64,000 nt of DNA from Sphingomonas profundi. Lineage in GTDB: Bacteria > Pseudomonadota > Alphaproteobacteria > Sphingomonadales > Sphingomonadaceae. Both the position numbers and the translations under genes were made by a program. The notes under the pieces are model-generated. The model searched no databases. It was not told the origin of the DNA and saw only the letters and a list, made by a program, of their open reading frames with translations. Where the stretch lies: NCBI RefSeq assembly GCF_009739515.1, contig NZ_CP046535.1, positions 2,294,001 through 2,358,000 on the forward strand. Reading direction: 5' to 3'. Positions 1 to 8,149 of the stretch are shown one piece after another; the first letter of the stretch is position 1; every line of letters begins with the position of its first letter.

Positions 1-205
1 GCTGCCCTTCCTGCTCGGCGACCGGCTGGTCGCGCGCGTCGACCTGAAGGCCGATCGCGCCGCCTCGCGCCTGATCGTCCAGTCGCTGCACCGCGAGCCC
101 CATGCGCCCGACGAGACGCTGCCGGCCCTCGCCGACGAACTGGCCACGATGGCGCACTGGCTGGGGCTGGAGGCGGTGACGATGCCCGGTCGCCCGGTCG
201 CTTGA
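1..205 (+). CDS. YcaQ-like winged-helix DNA glycosylase, C-terminal fragment
   Basis: The 5' end of this gene lies outside the window. The reading frame starts at base 2 and ends with TGA at 203-205, giving 67 residues that begin [19 protein letters not shown]. This matches the C-terminal end of the HTH_42/YcaQ family, which unhooks interstrand DNA crosslinks; in that family a conserved block reads roughly LPFLxGDRLVxRxDLKxDR. The catalytic part is not visible, so only family membership is claimed. The next gene, hemF, follows on the same strand after about 60 bp. Confidence 0.65.
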   Translation, partial: LPFLLGDRLVARVDLKADRAASRLIVQSLHREPHAPDETLPALADELATMAHWLGLEAVTMPGRPVA

Positions 206-268
206 ATGTTCTGCGGACGGCTGGCATCGCCACCGGCAGGTGATGCGACGGACAGGATGCGGACCGGA

Positions 269-1129
269 ATGATCGAGTTGGACGGCCAGCAGCAGGCGGC
301 GCGCGACTGGTTCGAGAGCCTGCGGACCCGCATCTGCGCGGCCTTCGAGGCGATCGAGCGGGAGGCCGGCAGCGACGCCGCGTTCGAGTATCTGCCGTGG
401 ACGCGGGAGGGCGAGGCCGGCACCGCGGGCGAGACGGGCGGCGGCGTGCGCGGGCTGATGAAAGGCCGCGTGTTCGAGAAGGTCGGCGTCAACGTCTCCA
501 CCGTCGGCGGCGCCTTCGCCCCCGATTTCGCCGGCACCATCCACGGCGCGGCGGAGGATCCCCGCTTCTTCGCCACCGGCATCAGCCTGGTCGCCCACAT
601 GGCCAACCCGCACGTGCCGGCGGTGCACATGAACACGCGCTTCCTCGTCACCACCAAGCGCTGGTTCGGCGGCGGCGCCGATCTCAACCCGCCAATCCCC
701 TATGCGGAGGATACCGCCGCCTTCCACGCGGCGCTGAAACAGGCCTGCGATGCCAACCCGCCCGGCGACTATGATCGCTATAGCAAGTGGGCGGAGGAAT
801 ATTTCTGGATCCCGCACCGCAACGTGGCGCGCGGCGTCGGCGGAATCTTCTACGATCATCTCGACTGTGCCGACGATGCCGCCTTCGGCGCGAACCTCGC
901 CTTCACCCGCGCGGTGGGCGAGGCATTCCTCGCCGTGTTTCCGCCGATCGTCCGCCGCCGCATGGGGCTGCCGGCCAGCGAGGATGAGCGGGCGACGATG
1001 CTCGCCTATCGCGGCCGCTACGCCGAGTTCAACCTGGTCTACGATCGCGGCACCCTGTTCGGCCTCAGGACCGGCGGCAATATCGACGCCATCCTGATGA
1101 GCCTGCCGCCCGTCGCCACCTGGGCCTGA
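269..1129 (+). CDS. hemF: Oxygen-dependent coproporphyrinogen III oxidase
   Basis: Converts coproporphyrinogen III to protoporphyrinogen IX with O2 in heme synthesis; soluble cytoplasmic enzyme. The 286-residue product has the family's usual length. It contains the signature WFGGGADLNP near residue 135, RGVGGIFYDH near residue 190 and the C-terminal block YRGRYAEFNLVYDRGTLFGL. The ATG at 269 (MIELDGQQQAARDWF) was chosen because family members begin just before the QQQAARDWF-like helix, with GGACAGG upstream at 250-256; the in-frame ATG at 257 is the alternative. A GNAT gene follows 5 bp downstream, so the two are probably co-transcribed. Confidence 0.95.
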   Translation: MIELDGQQQAARDWFESLRTRICAAFEAIEREAGSDAAFEYLPWTREGEAGTAGETGGGVRGLMKGRVFEKVGVNVSTVGGAFAPDFAGTIHGAAEDPRFFATGISLVAHMANPHVPAVHMNTRFLVTTKRWFGGGADLNPPIPYAEDTAAFHAALKQACDANPPGDYDRYSKWAEEYFWIPHRNVARGVGGIFYDHLDCADDAAFGANLAFTRAVGEAFLAVFPPIVRRRMGLPASEDERATMLAYRGRYAEFNLVYDRGTLFGLRTGGNIDAILMSLPPVATWA

Positions 1130-1134
1130 TCGCC

Positions 1135-1740
1135 GTGGCGCTCACGCCCGTGCCGCCCGGCCACATCGCCACGATCGTCACCTCGCTGGACATGGCGGCG
1201 CGGCCGCGCCCGGCGCCGATCCCGCCCGCCCCGTTCCGCCTGGTGCGGTGGCCGGCGCCGACGCCGGATCGCTACCGCGCGCTGTTCCGCCGGATCGGCC
1301 AGCCGTGGCTCTGGTTCTCGCGGCTGGCGATGGACGACGCGACCCTGCTCGCCACGATCGCCGATCCGGCGGTGGAGGTGTTCGCCGTCACCGATCGGCA
1401 GGGAATCGAGATCGGCTTCCTCGAACTCGACTTCCGCCTGCCCGTCACCTGCGAACTCGGCTATCTCGGCTTCGTGCCGGAACTGGCCGGCAAGGGCCAC
1501 GGCCGCTGGCTGATGGCGCACGCGCTGGGCCTCGCCTGGCGCCGCGGGATCGATCGGGTGTGGGTGCACACCTGCACGCTCGATCATCCGGCGGCGCTCG
1601 GCTTCTACCGCCGCAGCGGCTTTCGCCCCTATGCGCAGGCGATCGAGACCTTCGCCGATCCCCGCCTCGCCGGCCTGCTGCCGCGCGACGCCGCGCCTCA
1701 GATCCCGCTCTTCGACCCGGCCGATCGCCCCGCCAGCTGA
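1135..1740 (+). CDS. GNAT family N-acetyltransferase
   Basis: The 201-residue protein has a GNAT acetyl-CoA-binding region: a beta-bulge strand ELGYLGFVPELAGKGHGRWLM near residues 103-124 containing the pyrophosphate loop LAGKGHG, then a VHTCTLDHPAALGFYRRSGF block typical of the last helix and strand. The substrate is unknown. It starts with GTG five bases after hemF, suggesting an operon. The last 43 bp overlap the 3' end of the convergent membrane-protein gene on the minus strand. Some relatives are annotated as small-molecule or ribosomal-protein acetyltransferases, but nothing here decides between them. Confidence 0.85.
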   Translation: MALTPVPPGHIATIVTSLDMAARPRPAPIPPAPFRLVRWPAPTPDRYRALFRRIGQPWLWFSRLAMDDATLLATIADPAVEVFAVTDRQGIEIGFLELDFRLPVTCELGYLGFVPELAGKGHGRWLMAHALGLAWRRGIDRVWVHTCTLDHPAALGFYRRSGFRPYAQAIETFADPRLAGLLPRDAAPQIPLFDPADRPAS

Positions 1741-2522
1741 CGGTAGAGGTTCGCCAGCATCACGTAGAACCACGTGAGGAAGGCGGCGTTGGCCAGCCCG
1801 CGCAGCAGATCCAGCAGCAGCCGCCCCAGCGCCTCGTCGCCCAGCAGCCGGCCCAGCGCCAGCAGCACGGTGCCGCCCGCCGTCACCACCGCCACGGCGG
1901 CGATCACGCTCGCCGCGACGAACAGCAGGACGAAGCCGAGCAGCCGCCAGAACAGCCCGCGCGTCATCTCCCACGATCGCGCGATGGTGGCGAACACGCC
2001 GCGCCGCTCGCCCACGGCCACCGTGTTCAGCAGCAGCAGCCGCACCATCGCAAAGACGAGGCCGAGCGCGATCGCCACCAGATACAACAGCAGCAGCAGC
2101 GCGAAGGCCGGGTTCAGCCGCTGCACCGCCCCCTCCCCGCCCAGCACGATCGGCAGCGCCGGCGCGGCCACCAGCGCGAAGCCGATTCCCAGCAGCAGCG
2201 ACGATCCGACCGCCACCGGAAAGCGCCCGCCCGCCTCGCGCATCGCCTCCGCCACGCTGATGCCGGGGCGCAGCGCCAGCAGGCTCAGCACCAGCGATGC
2301 GAACAGGGTGACGAGCAGGTTCAGCGGGTTGGCCAGCAGCGCCGGCTCGAACGCGCCGGCGGCAGCGCCCTTGGCCATCACCGCCGCCGACGGCCGCACC
2401 CGATCCAGCACCACCCCCGGCAGCACGATCAGCGCCAGCGCGACCGGCACCAGCAGCGCCGCCTCGCGGCGCACGATCGCATTGGTGTCGTCCCAGGCCG
2501 TCGAGAAAGAAACAGGTGCCAT
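1698..2522 (-). CDS. Polytopic membrane protein of unknown function
   Basis: The 274-residue product is very hydrophobic, with about six transmembrane segments (around residues 20-40, 65-85, 105-125, 140-165, 190-220 and 240-260). A soluble-looking stretch near 170-185 contains the motif ARSWEMTRG. This layout resembles the membrane domain attached to some glycerophosphodiester phosphodiesterases and free-standing sphingomonad homologues; no catalytic residues are visible. It is convergent with the GNAT gene (43 bp overlap) and divergent from lipB. Confidence 0.75.
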   Translation of the reverse strand: MAPVSFSTAWDDTNAIVRREAALLVPVALALIVLPGVVLDRVRPSAAVMAKGAAAGAFEPALLANPLNLLVTLFASLVLSLLALRPGISVAEAMREAGGRFPVAVGSSLLLGIGFALVAAPALPIVLGGEGAVQRLNPAFALLLLLYLVAIALGLVFAMVRLLLLNTVAVGERRGVFATIARSWEMTRGLFWRLLGFVLLFVAASVIAAVAVVTAGGTVLLALGRLLGDEALGRLLLDLLRGLANAAFLTWFYVMLANLYRQLAGRSAGSKSGI

Positions 2523-2617
2523 CGATCCTCCGTTCGGCCCGCTTGTAGGCGCGGGCGGCCGGCGGGCGCAATCGCCGGAGGCTTGATCCCGTACCGCCCG
2601 CGCAGCACAAGGCGCGG

Positions 2618-3295
2618 ATGAACGGTGCGAGCGATGCCGCCCCAGCGGCGGTCGAATGGCGGATCTCGGAGGGGCTGACCCCCTATCCGGAGGCGCTGGC
2701 GGCGATGGAGGCGCGGGCGGCGGCGATCCGCGCCGGCACGGCGGGCGAGCTCGTCTGGCTGGTCGAGCATCCGCCGCTCTATACCGCCGGCACCAGCGCC
2801 GCCGCGACGGAACTGCTCGCGCCCGGCCGCTTCCCGGTCTACCCGGCCGGGCGTGGCGGGCGCTACACCTATCACGGCCCCGGCCAGCGGGTGGGCTATC
2901 TGATGCTGGACCTCGATGCGCGCAGCCGCGACGTGCGCCGCTTCGTCCACGCGCTGGAAGGCTGGCTGATCGCCGCCCTCGCCGATCTCGGCGTCGCCGC
3001 GCGGCAGGAGGAGGGCCGCGTCGGCATCTGGGTGGGCGAAGGCTCCGGCGAGGCGAAGATCGGCGCGATCGGCGTCAGGGTGCGCCGGTGGGTGACGCTG
3101 CATGGCTTCGCGATCAACGTGGCGCCGGATCTGTCGCATTTCGCCGGCATCGTGCCGTGCGGCCTCGCCGACTTCGCCGTCACCAGCCTCGCGGCGCTGG
3201 GCCGGGACGCCACGATGGCCGGGCTCGATCTTGCACTGCGGCGGCACTTTCCGGCATTTCTCGCGTCTTTGACGCACTGCACCGAGAAGTCTTGA
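2618..3295 (+). CDS. lipB: Lipoyl(octanoyl) transferase
   Basis: Transfers octanoate from acyl carrier protein to lipoyl domains of 2-oxoacid dehydrogenases and the glycine cleavage H protein, the first step of endogenous lipoate assembly. The 225-residue protein shows the LipB signature [12 protein letters not shown] near residue 83, the conserved lysine in EAKIGAIGV near 148, and the acyl-thioester cysteine in GIVPCGL near 177. Length and motif order fit an active enzyme. It is divergent from the membrane-protein gene, about 95 bp away. lipA is not in the window. Confidence 0.95.
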   Translation: MNGASDAAPAAVEWRISEGLTPYPEALAAMEARAAAIRAGTAGELVWLVEHPPLYTAGTSAAATELLAPGRFPVYPAGRGGRYTYHGPGQRVGYLMLDLDARSRDVRRFVHALEGWLIAALADLGVAARQEEGRVGIWVGEGSGEAKIGAIGVRVRRWVTLHGFAINVAPDLSHFAGIVPCGLADFAVTSLAALGRDATMAGLDLALRRHFPAFLASLTHCTEKS

Positions 3296-3384
3296 GGCGC
3301 AGCCACTTTGTGGCTAATGTCTACCACGGTTTGGATATTATGGCCCTCAGAGCCGGACCAGATCGACTATCTAGGGAGTCTGAT

Positions 3385-3654
3385 ATGCGTGATCTCTTTT
3401 CCAAGCTGATGACCGCTTCGATGGTCGCGGGTGCGGCACTGCTCGTCTCCGCCTGCGGCAGCAGCGAAACCACGACTGCGAACACCACCGCCGAGATGAA
3501 CAGCATGGAGCCTTCGATGGAAGGTTCGATGAACGACGTCACCGCGGTCGACGCCACGATGGGCGCGGACTCGAACATGATGATGGACAACTCCATGGGC
3601 AATTCCATGGACTCCAACATGATGGAGTCGAACAGCATGGGCAACGCGATGTAA
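3385..3654 (+). CDS. Small Met/Asn/Ser-rich lipoprotein
   Basis: Encodes 89 residues. A signal peptide ends in a lipobox (LLVSAC, cysteine near residue 24), so the product should be lipid-anchored. The mature part is low complexity: repeats of NSM, MEGSM and DNSMGNSM with more than 15 methionines and no further cysteine. The start at 3385 is supported by AGGGAG at 3373-3378. Similar sphingomonad proteins are sometimes misnamed after circumsporozoite protein because of this composition. Methionine-rich periplasmic segments can bind Cu(I) or act as oxidant sinks, but that is only a possibility here. A rho-independent terminator follows. Confidence 0.8.
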   Translation: MRDLFSKLMTASMVAGAALLVSACGSSETTTANTTAEMNSMEPSMEGSMNDVTAVDATMGADSNMMMDNSMGNSMDSNMMESNSMGNAM

Positions 3655-3690
3655 GACGCCGCAAGGCGTACCATCACGGCTTGAACGGGG

Positions 3691-3718
3691 GGCCGTCCGG
3701 ACGTCCGGGCGGCCTTTT
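3691..3718 (+). terminator. Rho-independent terminator after the Met-rich lipoprotein gene
   Basis: An 11-bp GC-rich stem (GGCCGTCCGGA pairing with TCCGGGCGGCC, one G-T wobble, 2-nt loop CG) is followed by TTTT. It lies 37 bp after the lipoprotein stop codon. Confidence 0.75.
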
Positions 3719-3905
3719 CGATTCGGCGGCGTATCGGCATTCCGCCGCATCCCGTTGATGTGACCCGTCGATTCTGTTGCATCGTAGGACAGGCGTGCGG
3801 CATAAGCGGCGCGCCGCGCATCGCGCGGTGGCACATGGGCGGGGGCCGCATGGCCGAGGCAGACCGGGCGGCCCGCCGATCGGGCCGTGGCGGAGGAGTG
3901 TGACA

Positions 3906-4574
3906 ATGGCCTACCGTTCCTATCGGCTGATCGCCGCGACTGCGGCACTGAGCCTCGGCACCAGCTTCAGCGCCCAGGCTTCCGCTTATCTGTTCTGGCG
4001 CCCCCCGGTGTTCGCCGGCGCGCCGGTGAAGGGGGACGAGCCCGGCCTCGGCCTGCCGATGCCGAAAGCCACCGCCAAGGAATATCAGGCGCATCTGCTG
4101 TGGAACATGCGCGCCGGGCTGAACGTCGCCGCGCTGCAATGCCAGTTCGCGCCGGCGCTGATGACGGTGCGCAACTATAACGATCTGTTGAGGCAGCATA
4201 GCGCCGAATTGAACGGCGCCTATTCGGCGATCACCGCCTATTTCAAGCGCACCGGCGGCAAGGGCTGGCAGACCGCGCTCGACGAATACACCACCAAGAC
4301 CTATAACGGCTTCTCCACGCTCTACGCCCAGCTCGGCTTCTGCGAGACGGCGGGGTCGATCGGCCGCGACGCGCTGGAACGCCGCAAGGGCGACCTGTAC
4401 CTCACCGCGCAGGAGCGGATGCGCGAGTTCCGCAACAGCCTGGTGCCGGCAGGCGACGGCCTCTACCCGCTGCGCCCGGCGCGTCTGACGATGCAGCTGA
4501 ACCTGCCCTCGCTCGACGAGAAATGCTGGGACAAGCGCAACCAGCTGCGCAAGCGCTGCGGCGGCGACGCCTGA
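3906..4574 (+). CDS. Secreted/periplasmic protein of unknown function
   Basis: Encodes 222 residues. The start at 3906 has a good GGAGGAG ribosome site at 3892-3898 and gives a signal peptide (MAYRSYRLIAATAALSLG, cleavage after about AQASA). The mature protein is mostly helical in composition with conserved-looking cysteines (LQCQFAP, LGFCETAG, DEKCWDKRN, KRCGG), compatible with disulfides in the periplasm. I recognise it only as a conserved hypothetical of sphingomonads. No enzymatic motif is seen. Confidence 0.75.
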   Translation: MAYRSYRLIAATAALSLGTSFSAQASAYLFWRPPVFAGAPVKGDEPGLGLPMPKATAKEYQAHLLWNMRAGLNVAALQCQFAPALMTVRNYNDLLRQHSAELNGAYSAITAYFKRTGGKGWQTALDEYTTKTYNGFSTLYAQLGFCETAGSIGRDALERRKGDLYLTAQERMREFRNSLVPAGDGLYPLRPARLTMQLNLPSLDEKCWDKRNQLRKRCGGDA

Positions 4575-4706
4575 GCGGAGCGGAGCCCGCCTGAGGCGGC
4601 TTCCGATCCGTTAGCAGCGGATCGCCGCTCGTGGTTCCTCGTCCGCCGCGACTTCCGCGCCGGCAGACGAACGCATCGCGCACCAGTGCGGTCCCTCTCT
4701 CGAACC

Positions 4707-4731
4707 TTGTGTCGAGCGCAGTCGAGACACG
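4707..4731. repeat. Dispersed palindrome, copy 1 (TGTCTCGACT family)
   Basis: The element reads TTGTGTCGAGCGCAGTCGAG and continues ACACG. TGTGTCGA and TCGAGACACG form a near-perfect hairpin. A second copy differing by one base is at 22553-22577. Repeats of this sequence are widely scattered in sphingomonad intergenic regions, from memory. Confidence 0.7.
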
Positions 4732-4800
4732 CCTTCCGCTGCCGTGAGAGCGCGTTGCCCGCGCCAGGTTCGCCCCTCGACTTCGCTCGGGGGAAAGCTC

Positions 4801-4860
4801 TGGGCTCGGGGAAAGGCTCTGGGCTCGGGGAAAGGCTGTGGGCTCGGGGAAAGGCTGTGG
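4801..4860. repeat. Tandem repeat, 19-bp unit x3
   Basis: Three consecutive copies of a 19-bp unit (TGGGCTCGGGGAAAGGCT plus C or G) at 4801-4819, 4820-4838 and 4839-4857, then a partial TGG. A degenerate half copy (GGGGGAAAGCTC) precedes them at 4789-4800. The unit includes part of the neighbouring palindrome's CTCGGGG arm, so it probably arose by slippage from it. Confidence 0.85.
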
Positions 4861-4903
4861 CCGGCTGCGGTGGGCAGGCATCCACCTGCCCTCGAAAGTC
4901 GCT

Positions 4904-5548
4904 CTACCGCAGGCCGATCAGCTTGTGCGTCTGCGTGGAGAGGCGCCAGCGCGGGTGGGTCATCACGAAGCGGATAGCCGCCCGCCGCGCGTCGTCGCTG
5001 CCCGGCCCGTCCATCGGCGAGATCATGTGGTGGCTGAACGCCCAGCCCTCCATCGCGATATGGTCCAGCCCGGGCTGCGGCCACACCAGCTTCAGCTCGT
5101 CGCCCTGGCGCAGCACGATCTCGGTGCCGGCCTTCGGGCTGACGCACAGCCAGTCGATCCCCGGCGGGCGCGGCTGGGTGCCGTTGGTCTCCACCGCGAT
5201 CTCGAAGCCGCGACCGGCCAGCGCCGCCGTCAGCGCCGCATCCACCTGCAGCAGCGGCTCGCCGCCGGTCAGCACGGCGAAGGCGCGGTCTGCCGGCCCC
5301 TCCAGCCCTTCCAGCCACAGCGCCGCCGCCGCATCGGCCAGCGCGTCGGCATCGGCGTAGCGCCCGCCCTGGTCGCCGGAGATGCCGACGAAGTCCGTGT
5401 CGCAGAAGCGGCAGTCCGCCGTCGCCCGGTCCCGCTCCCGGCCGGACCACAGGTTGCAGCCGGCGAAGCGGATGAACAGCGCGCGGCGGCCGGTGTTCAT
5501 CCCCTCGCCCTGCAAGGTGACGAACATCTCCTTCACGGCATAGGGCAT
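4904..5548 (-). CDS. queE: 7-carboxy-7-deazaguanine synthase
   Basis: Radical-SAM enzyme that contracts 6-carboxy-tetrahydropterin to 7-carboxy-7-deazaguanine, the core ring-forming step of queuosine synthesis. The 214-residue protein carries the [4Fe-4S] cysteines in CNLWSGRERDRATADCRFC, a CX14CX2C spacing known from a subset of QueE proteins rather than the classic CX3CX2C. It also has the glycine-rich TGGEPLLQ and VETNGTQ motifs. Its ATG overlaps the queC stop by one base (TGATG), so translation is probably coupled. The two enzymes act consecutively, QueE then QueC. Confidence 0.95.
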   Translation of the reverse strand: MPYAVKEMFVTLQGEGMNTGRRALFIRFAGCNLWSGRERDRATADCRFCDTDFVGISGDQGGRYADADALADAAAALWLEGLEGPADRAFAVLTGGEPLLQVDAALTAALAGRGFEIAVETNGTQPRPPGIDWLCVSPKAGTEIVLRQGDELKLVWPQPGLDHIAMEGWAFSHHMISPMDGPGSDDARRAAIRFVMTHPRWRLSTQTHKLIGLR

Positions 5549-6249
5549 CAGGCGCTCGCCGCGTAGCGGGTGGGATCGGGCAGACCGGCCTCGGCATAGC
5601 CCTTGGCGCGCAGCCGGCAGCTGTCGCACAGGCCGCAGTGCAGCGCCCCCGGCGCGGGATCGTAGCAGGACCAGCTGAGCCCCGCGTCCAGCCCCAGCCG
5701 ATCCGCCTCGATCGCGATATCGGCCTTGGACATAGCCTGCAGCGGCGCGTGGATCCGCACCCGATCGCCTTCCACCCCGGTCTTGGTGGCGAGATCGGCG
5801 AGCGTCTGGAAGGCGGCGATGAACTCCGGCCGGCAATCGGGATAGCCGGAATAATCGAGCGCGTTCACGCCGAGGAAGATGTCCCGCGCGCCGCACGCCT
5901 CGGCGAAGCCGAGCGCCAGCGAGAGGAAGATGGTGTTGCGCGCCGGCACGTAGGTGCTGGGGATGCCCGGCCCGACGCCGTCCTTCGGCACGGCGATGTT
6001 GGCCGTCAGCGCCGATCCGCCGAACAGCGTCAGGTCCAGCGGCATCAGCACATGCCGCCGCGCGCCGAGCATCGTCGCGATCCGCCGGGCCGCCGCCAGT
6101 TCCACCAGATGGCGCTGGTTGTAGTTGATCGTCAGCGCCTCGATCGCGAAGCCGCGCTCGCGTGCCAGGCCGCCCGCCACCATCGAATCGAGGCCGCCGG
6201 ACAGCAGCACGACCGCGCCGGGCGCCGTTTCCCTTGCCGATATCTGCAT
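5548..6249 (-). CDS. queC: 7-cyano-7-deazaguanine (preQ0) synthase
   Basis: ATP-dependent conversion of 7-carboxy-7-deazaguanine to preQ0 using ammonia. The 233-residue protein has the PP-loop SGGLDSMVAGG near residue 17 and the C-terminal zinc-binding cysteines in CYDPAPGALHCGLCDSCRLR. Overlaps queE by one base and is the first gene of the pair. tgt, which inserts the final base precursor into tRNA, is 36 kb away in this window. I looked for a preQ1 riboswitch upstream and did not recognise one. Confidence 0.95.
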   Translation of the reverse strand: MQISARETAPGAVVLLSGGLDSMVAGGLARERGFAIEALTINYNQRHLVELAAARRIATMLGARRHVLMPLDLTLFGGSALTANIAVPKDGVGPGIPSTYVPARNTIFLSLALGFAEACGARDIFLGVNALDYSGYPDCRPEFIAAFQTLADLATKTGVEGDRVRIHAPLQAMSKADIAIEADRLGLDAGLSWSCYDPAPGALHCGLCDSCRLRAKGYAEAGLPDPTRYAASA

Positions 6250-6289
6250 GGTGCACGGCTAACCGATTTCACGGACGCGCGAAAGCGCC

Positions 6290-6325
6290 GGAAAAGAACG
6301 GGCCGCCCGGATGATGGGGCGGCCC
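6290..6325 (-). terminator. Probable terminator between the DUF3617-like gene and queC
   Basis: Read on the minus strand, a perfect 9-bp stem GGGCCGCCC / GGGCGGCCC with an 8-nt loop is followed by GTTCTTTTCC. It lies 157 bp downstream of the DUF3617-like gene and 40 bp upstream of queC, so it would insulate the queuosine genes. An attenuator role for queC is the alternative. Confidence 0.55.
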
Positions 6326-6481
6326 AGGGATCGGCTTCGCAGCCAGCTAGGGAGGATATCATGCCAACCGGCACGATCTGCGTGATAGCGGCGAAAGCCT
6401 AAACCGGCGGTTAACGAGGATCAGGAGCGGCCCGTACGGGTCGGGTCGGGTCGCCCGTCGGCGACGTGCGGAGAGCTGTCC

Positions 6482-6907
6482 TCAGCGGCTGGCGCTGCGG
6501 GCCGGGCAGTCACCCGTCCGCCGCGCATCCGCTTCGAAGGCGAAGGGCGCGTTGTCGGCGATGCCTTGGGTCGAGATGCGGACGGCATTGGCGGTCGCGA
6601 CGCGCAGGGTCGTGCGCCCCCAGCCGGCGCTCGGGCAGCTATAGTGGACGGTGGCGCTCGCCTTCTCGTCGGCGATCACCAGCCGGCTGCACGCGCTGGC
6701 GCGATGGCGGATCTGGATCAGCGCCTCGGGATTGGTCACGCACATCGCGCGCGGCCGCTCGCCGGCGATGCGCAGCAGCCACTGGCCGGGCGCGATCGGC
6801 GCGAGCGCGTTCAGCACCGGCTGGGCGGCGGCGGGGGCGGCGGCCGAGAGGCCGGCGGCCAGGATGAAGGCGGGGGCGGCGCGAGTGAGCGCGCGGACGA
6901 TCGACAT
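6482..6907 (-). CDS. DUF3617-like secreted protein
   Basis: Encodes 141 residues from the ATG at 6907, which has AGGAAG upstream; a longer in-frame start at 6958 would bury the signal peptide. The signal sequence (RALTRAAPAFILAAGLSAAA, cleavage near AAAQ) precedes a compact domain with PGQWLLR, MCVTNPEALIQIRH, YSCPSAGWGRTTLRV and a final GDC. This follows the layout of the DUF3617 family, common in sphingomonads, whose function is unknown. Three or four cysteines could pair in the periplasm. Confidence 0.75.
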   Translation of the reverse strand: MSIVRALTRAAPAFILAAGLSAAAPAAAQPVLNALAPIAPGQWLLRIAGERPRAMCVTNPEALIQIRHRASACSRLVIADEKASATVHYSCPSAGWGRTTLRVATANAVRISTQGIADNAPFAFEADARRTGDCPARSASR

Positions 6908-7091
6908 GGCACTTCCTTCCTGCGTTGCACCGCCGGGGCGGAGGTTTCCCGGCGGCACCCGGATCGATCCCTTCGGAAACGATCCGCCGCGACGCGCCTG
7001 CCGGATGCCACGCTCTATAGGGGTGCGTGCCCGACAGTCATGTGACGATCGTCACTGGTCAGGCGCAAAGTGACGGCACCGGCGAAAAAAG

Positions 7092-8039
7092 TCAGGCGGC
7101 AAGATCGGCGAGCGCGATCGAGAAGCGGCGCGAACAGAATTCGCAATCGACATGGATCAGCCCGTGCTCGTCGGCCATCGCCGCCTGCTCCTCGGCCGGG
7201 AAGCGCGCGATCACATCGCGCGTGTGCTGCGGATTGCAGCGGCACCCGCGCGAGATCGCGGTGGTCTCCAGCACGCGCACCTCGGCCTCCTCGTTGAACA
7301 GCCGCCAGGCGATCGCCTCGGGCGAGAGCGTCTCGTCGGTCAGCTCCGCGGGGCTGATCGTCGTCGCCAGCGCGCGCACATGCTCCCACTCCGGATGGTC
7401 GAGCCGGGTGTGCAGCCGCTCGCGCCCCTCCTCGCCCTCCGGCAGGTGCTGCAGCATGATGCCGCCGGCGATGTGGCCGGCATCGCCGCGGAACACCGTC
7501 GCCAGCCGCACCAGGCTGGGGATCTGCTCCGACTGGCTGAAATAGCTCTCGGCCGCCTCGGCCAGCGAACCGCCTTCCAGCGGCACGATGCCCTGATAAC
7601 GTTCGCCCGTCACCGCCTGGTCGAAGGTGATCGCCAGATACCCCTTGCCGAACAGCCCGAACAGGGATGGCTCGACCGGCGCCTCGGCCAGCCGGTCGGG
7701 ATCGTGCCGCACATAGCCGCGCATCTCGCCGCCGCGATAGTCGCACACCAGCAGGTCCACCGCGCCGCCCTCCGTCTGCGCCTGCAGGGTCAGCTGCCCC
7801 TCCTTGTGCTTCAGGGTGGAGCCCAGCAGCGCCGTCAGGGTCAGCGCCTCGGCCAGCAGACGCGCGATCCTTGGCGGATAGGCGTGGCTGGCGAGGATGG
7901 CGTCCAGCGCCGGGCCGAGCCGCACGATGCGCCCGCGCGCATGCCGCGCCGGGATCGTGAAACCCATAACGGTGTCGACATGCACCGCGATGCCGGGCGC
8001 GCCCTCCGCGCCGTTTCCATTCGTGCTGGCCAAGATCAT
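7092..8039 (-). CDS. hslO: Hsp33 redox-regulated chaperone
   Basis: Cytoplasmic holdase activated when oxidants release its zinc. The 315-residue protein has the Hsp33 N-terminal fold (RGRIVRLGPALDAILASHAYP, ALLGSTLKHKEGQLTLQ) and, at the C-terminus, the zinc cysteines as CxC (RGCRCNPQ) and CxxC (DCEFCSRR). A downstream in-frame ATG (MGFTIPARH) is an alternative start; the chosen one gives a 24-residue extension. Located downstream of argF on the same strand with about 110 bp between them. Confidence 0.95.
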   Translation of the reverse strand: MILASTNGNGAEGAPGIAVHVDTVMGFTIPARHARGRIVRLGPALDAILASHAYPPRIARLLAEALTLTALLGSTLKHKEGQLTLQAQTEGGAVDLLVCDYRGGEMRGYVRHDPDRLAEAPVEPSLFGLFGKGYLAITFDQAVTGERYQGIVPLEGGSLAEAAESYFSQSEQIPSLVRLATVFRGDAGHIAGGIMLQHLPEGEEGRERLHTRLDHPEWEHVRALATTISPAELTDETLSPEAIAWRLFNEEAEVRVLETTAISRGCRCNPQHTRDVIARFPAEEQAAMADEHGLIHVDCEFCSRRFSIALADLAA

Positions 8040-8149
8040 GATCCCGCTGCGCCGGCGGCACGCCGGCTGGTGCCGCTAATGTTGGGAGTACCCGCGCGGG
8101 AGACAAGCCGCGCCCGCCCGCCCCACGCCCCGGCAGAGGAACCCCGGGG

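Larger units (their letters stand above)
4575..4903. other. 329-bp intergenic region rich in short repeats
   Basis: This gap separates the convergent secreted-protein gene and queE. It holds a dispersed palindrome at 4707-4731, a second palindrome at 4773-4793 (CCCCTCGACTTCGCTCGGGG) and a 19-bp tandem repeat at 4801-4860. I see no gene with a credible ribosome site. The palindromes could end both converging transcripts. Confidence 0.7.

Noticed and set aside
6250-6481. preQ1 riboswitch upstream of queC
   Set aside because: The gap shows a terminator-like hairpin but no conserved preQ1 aptamer pattern that I recognise.
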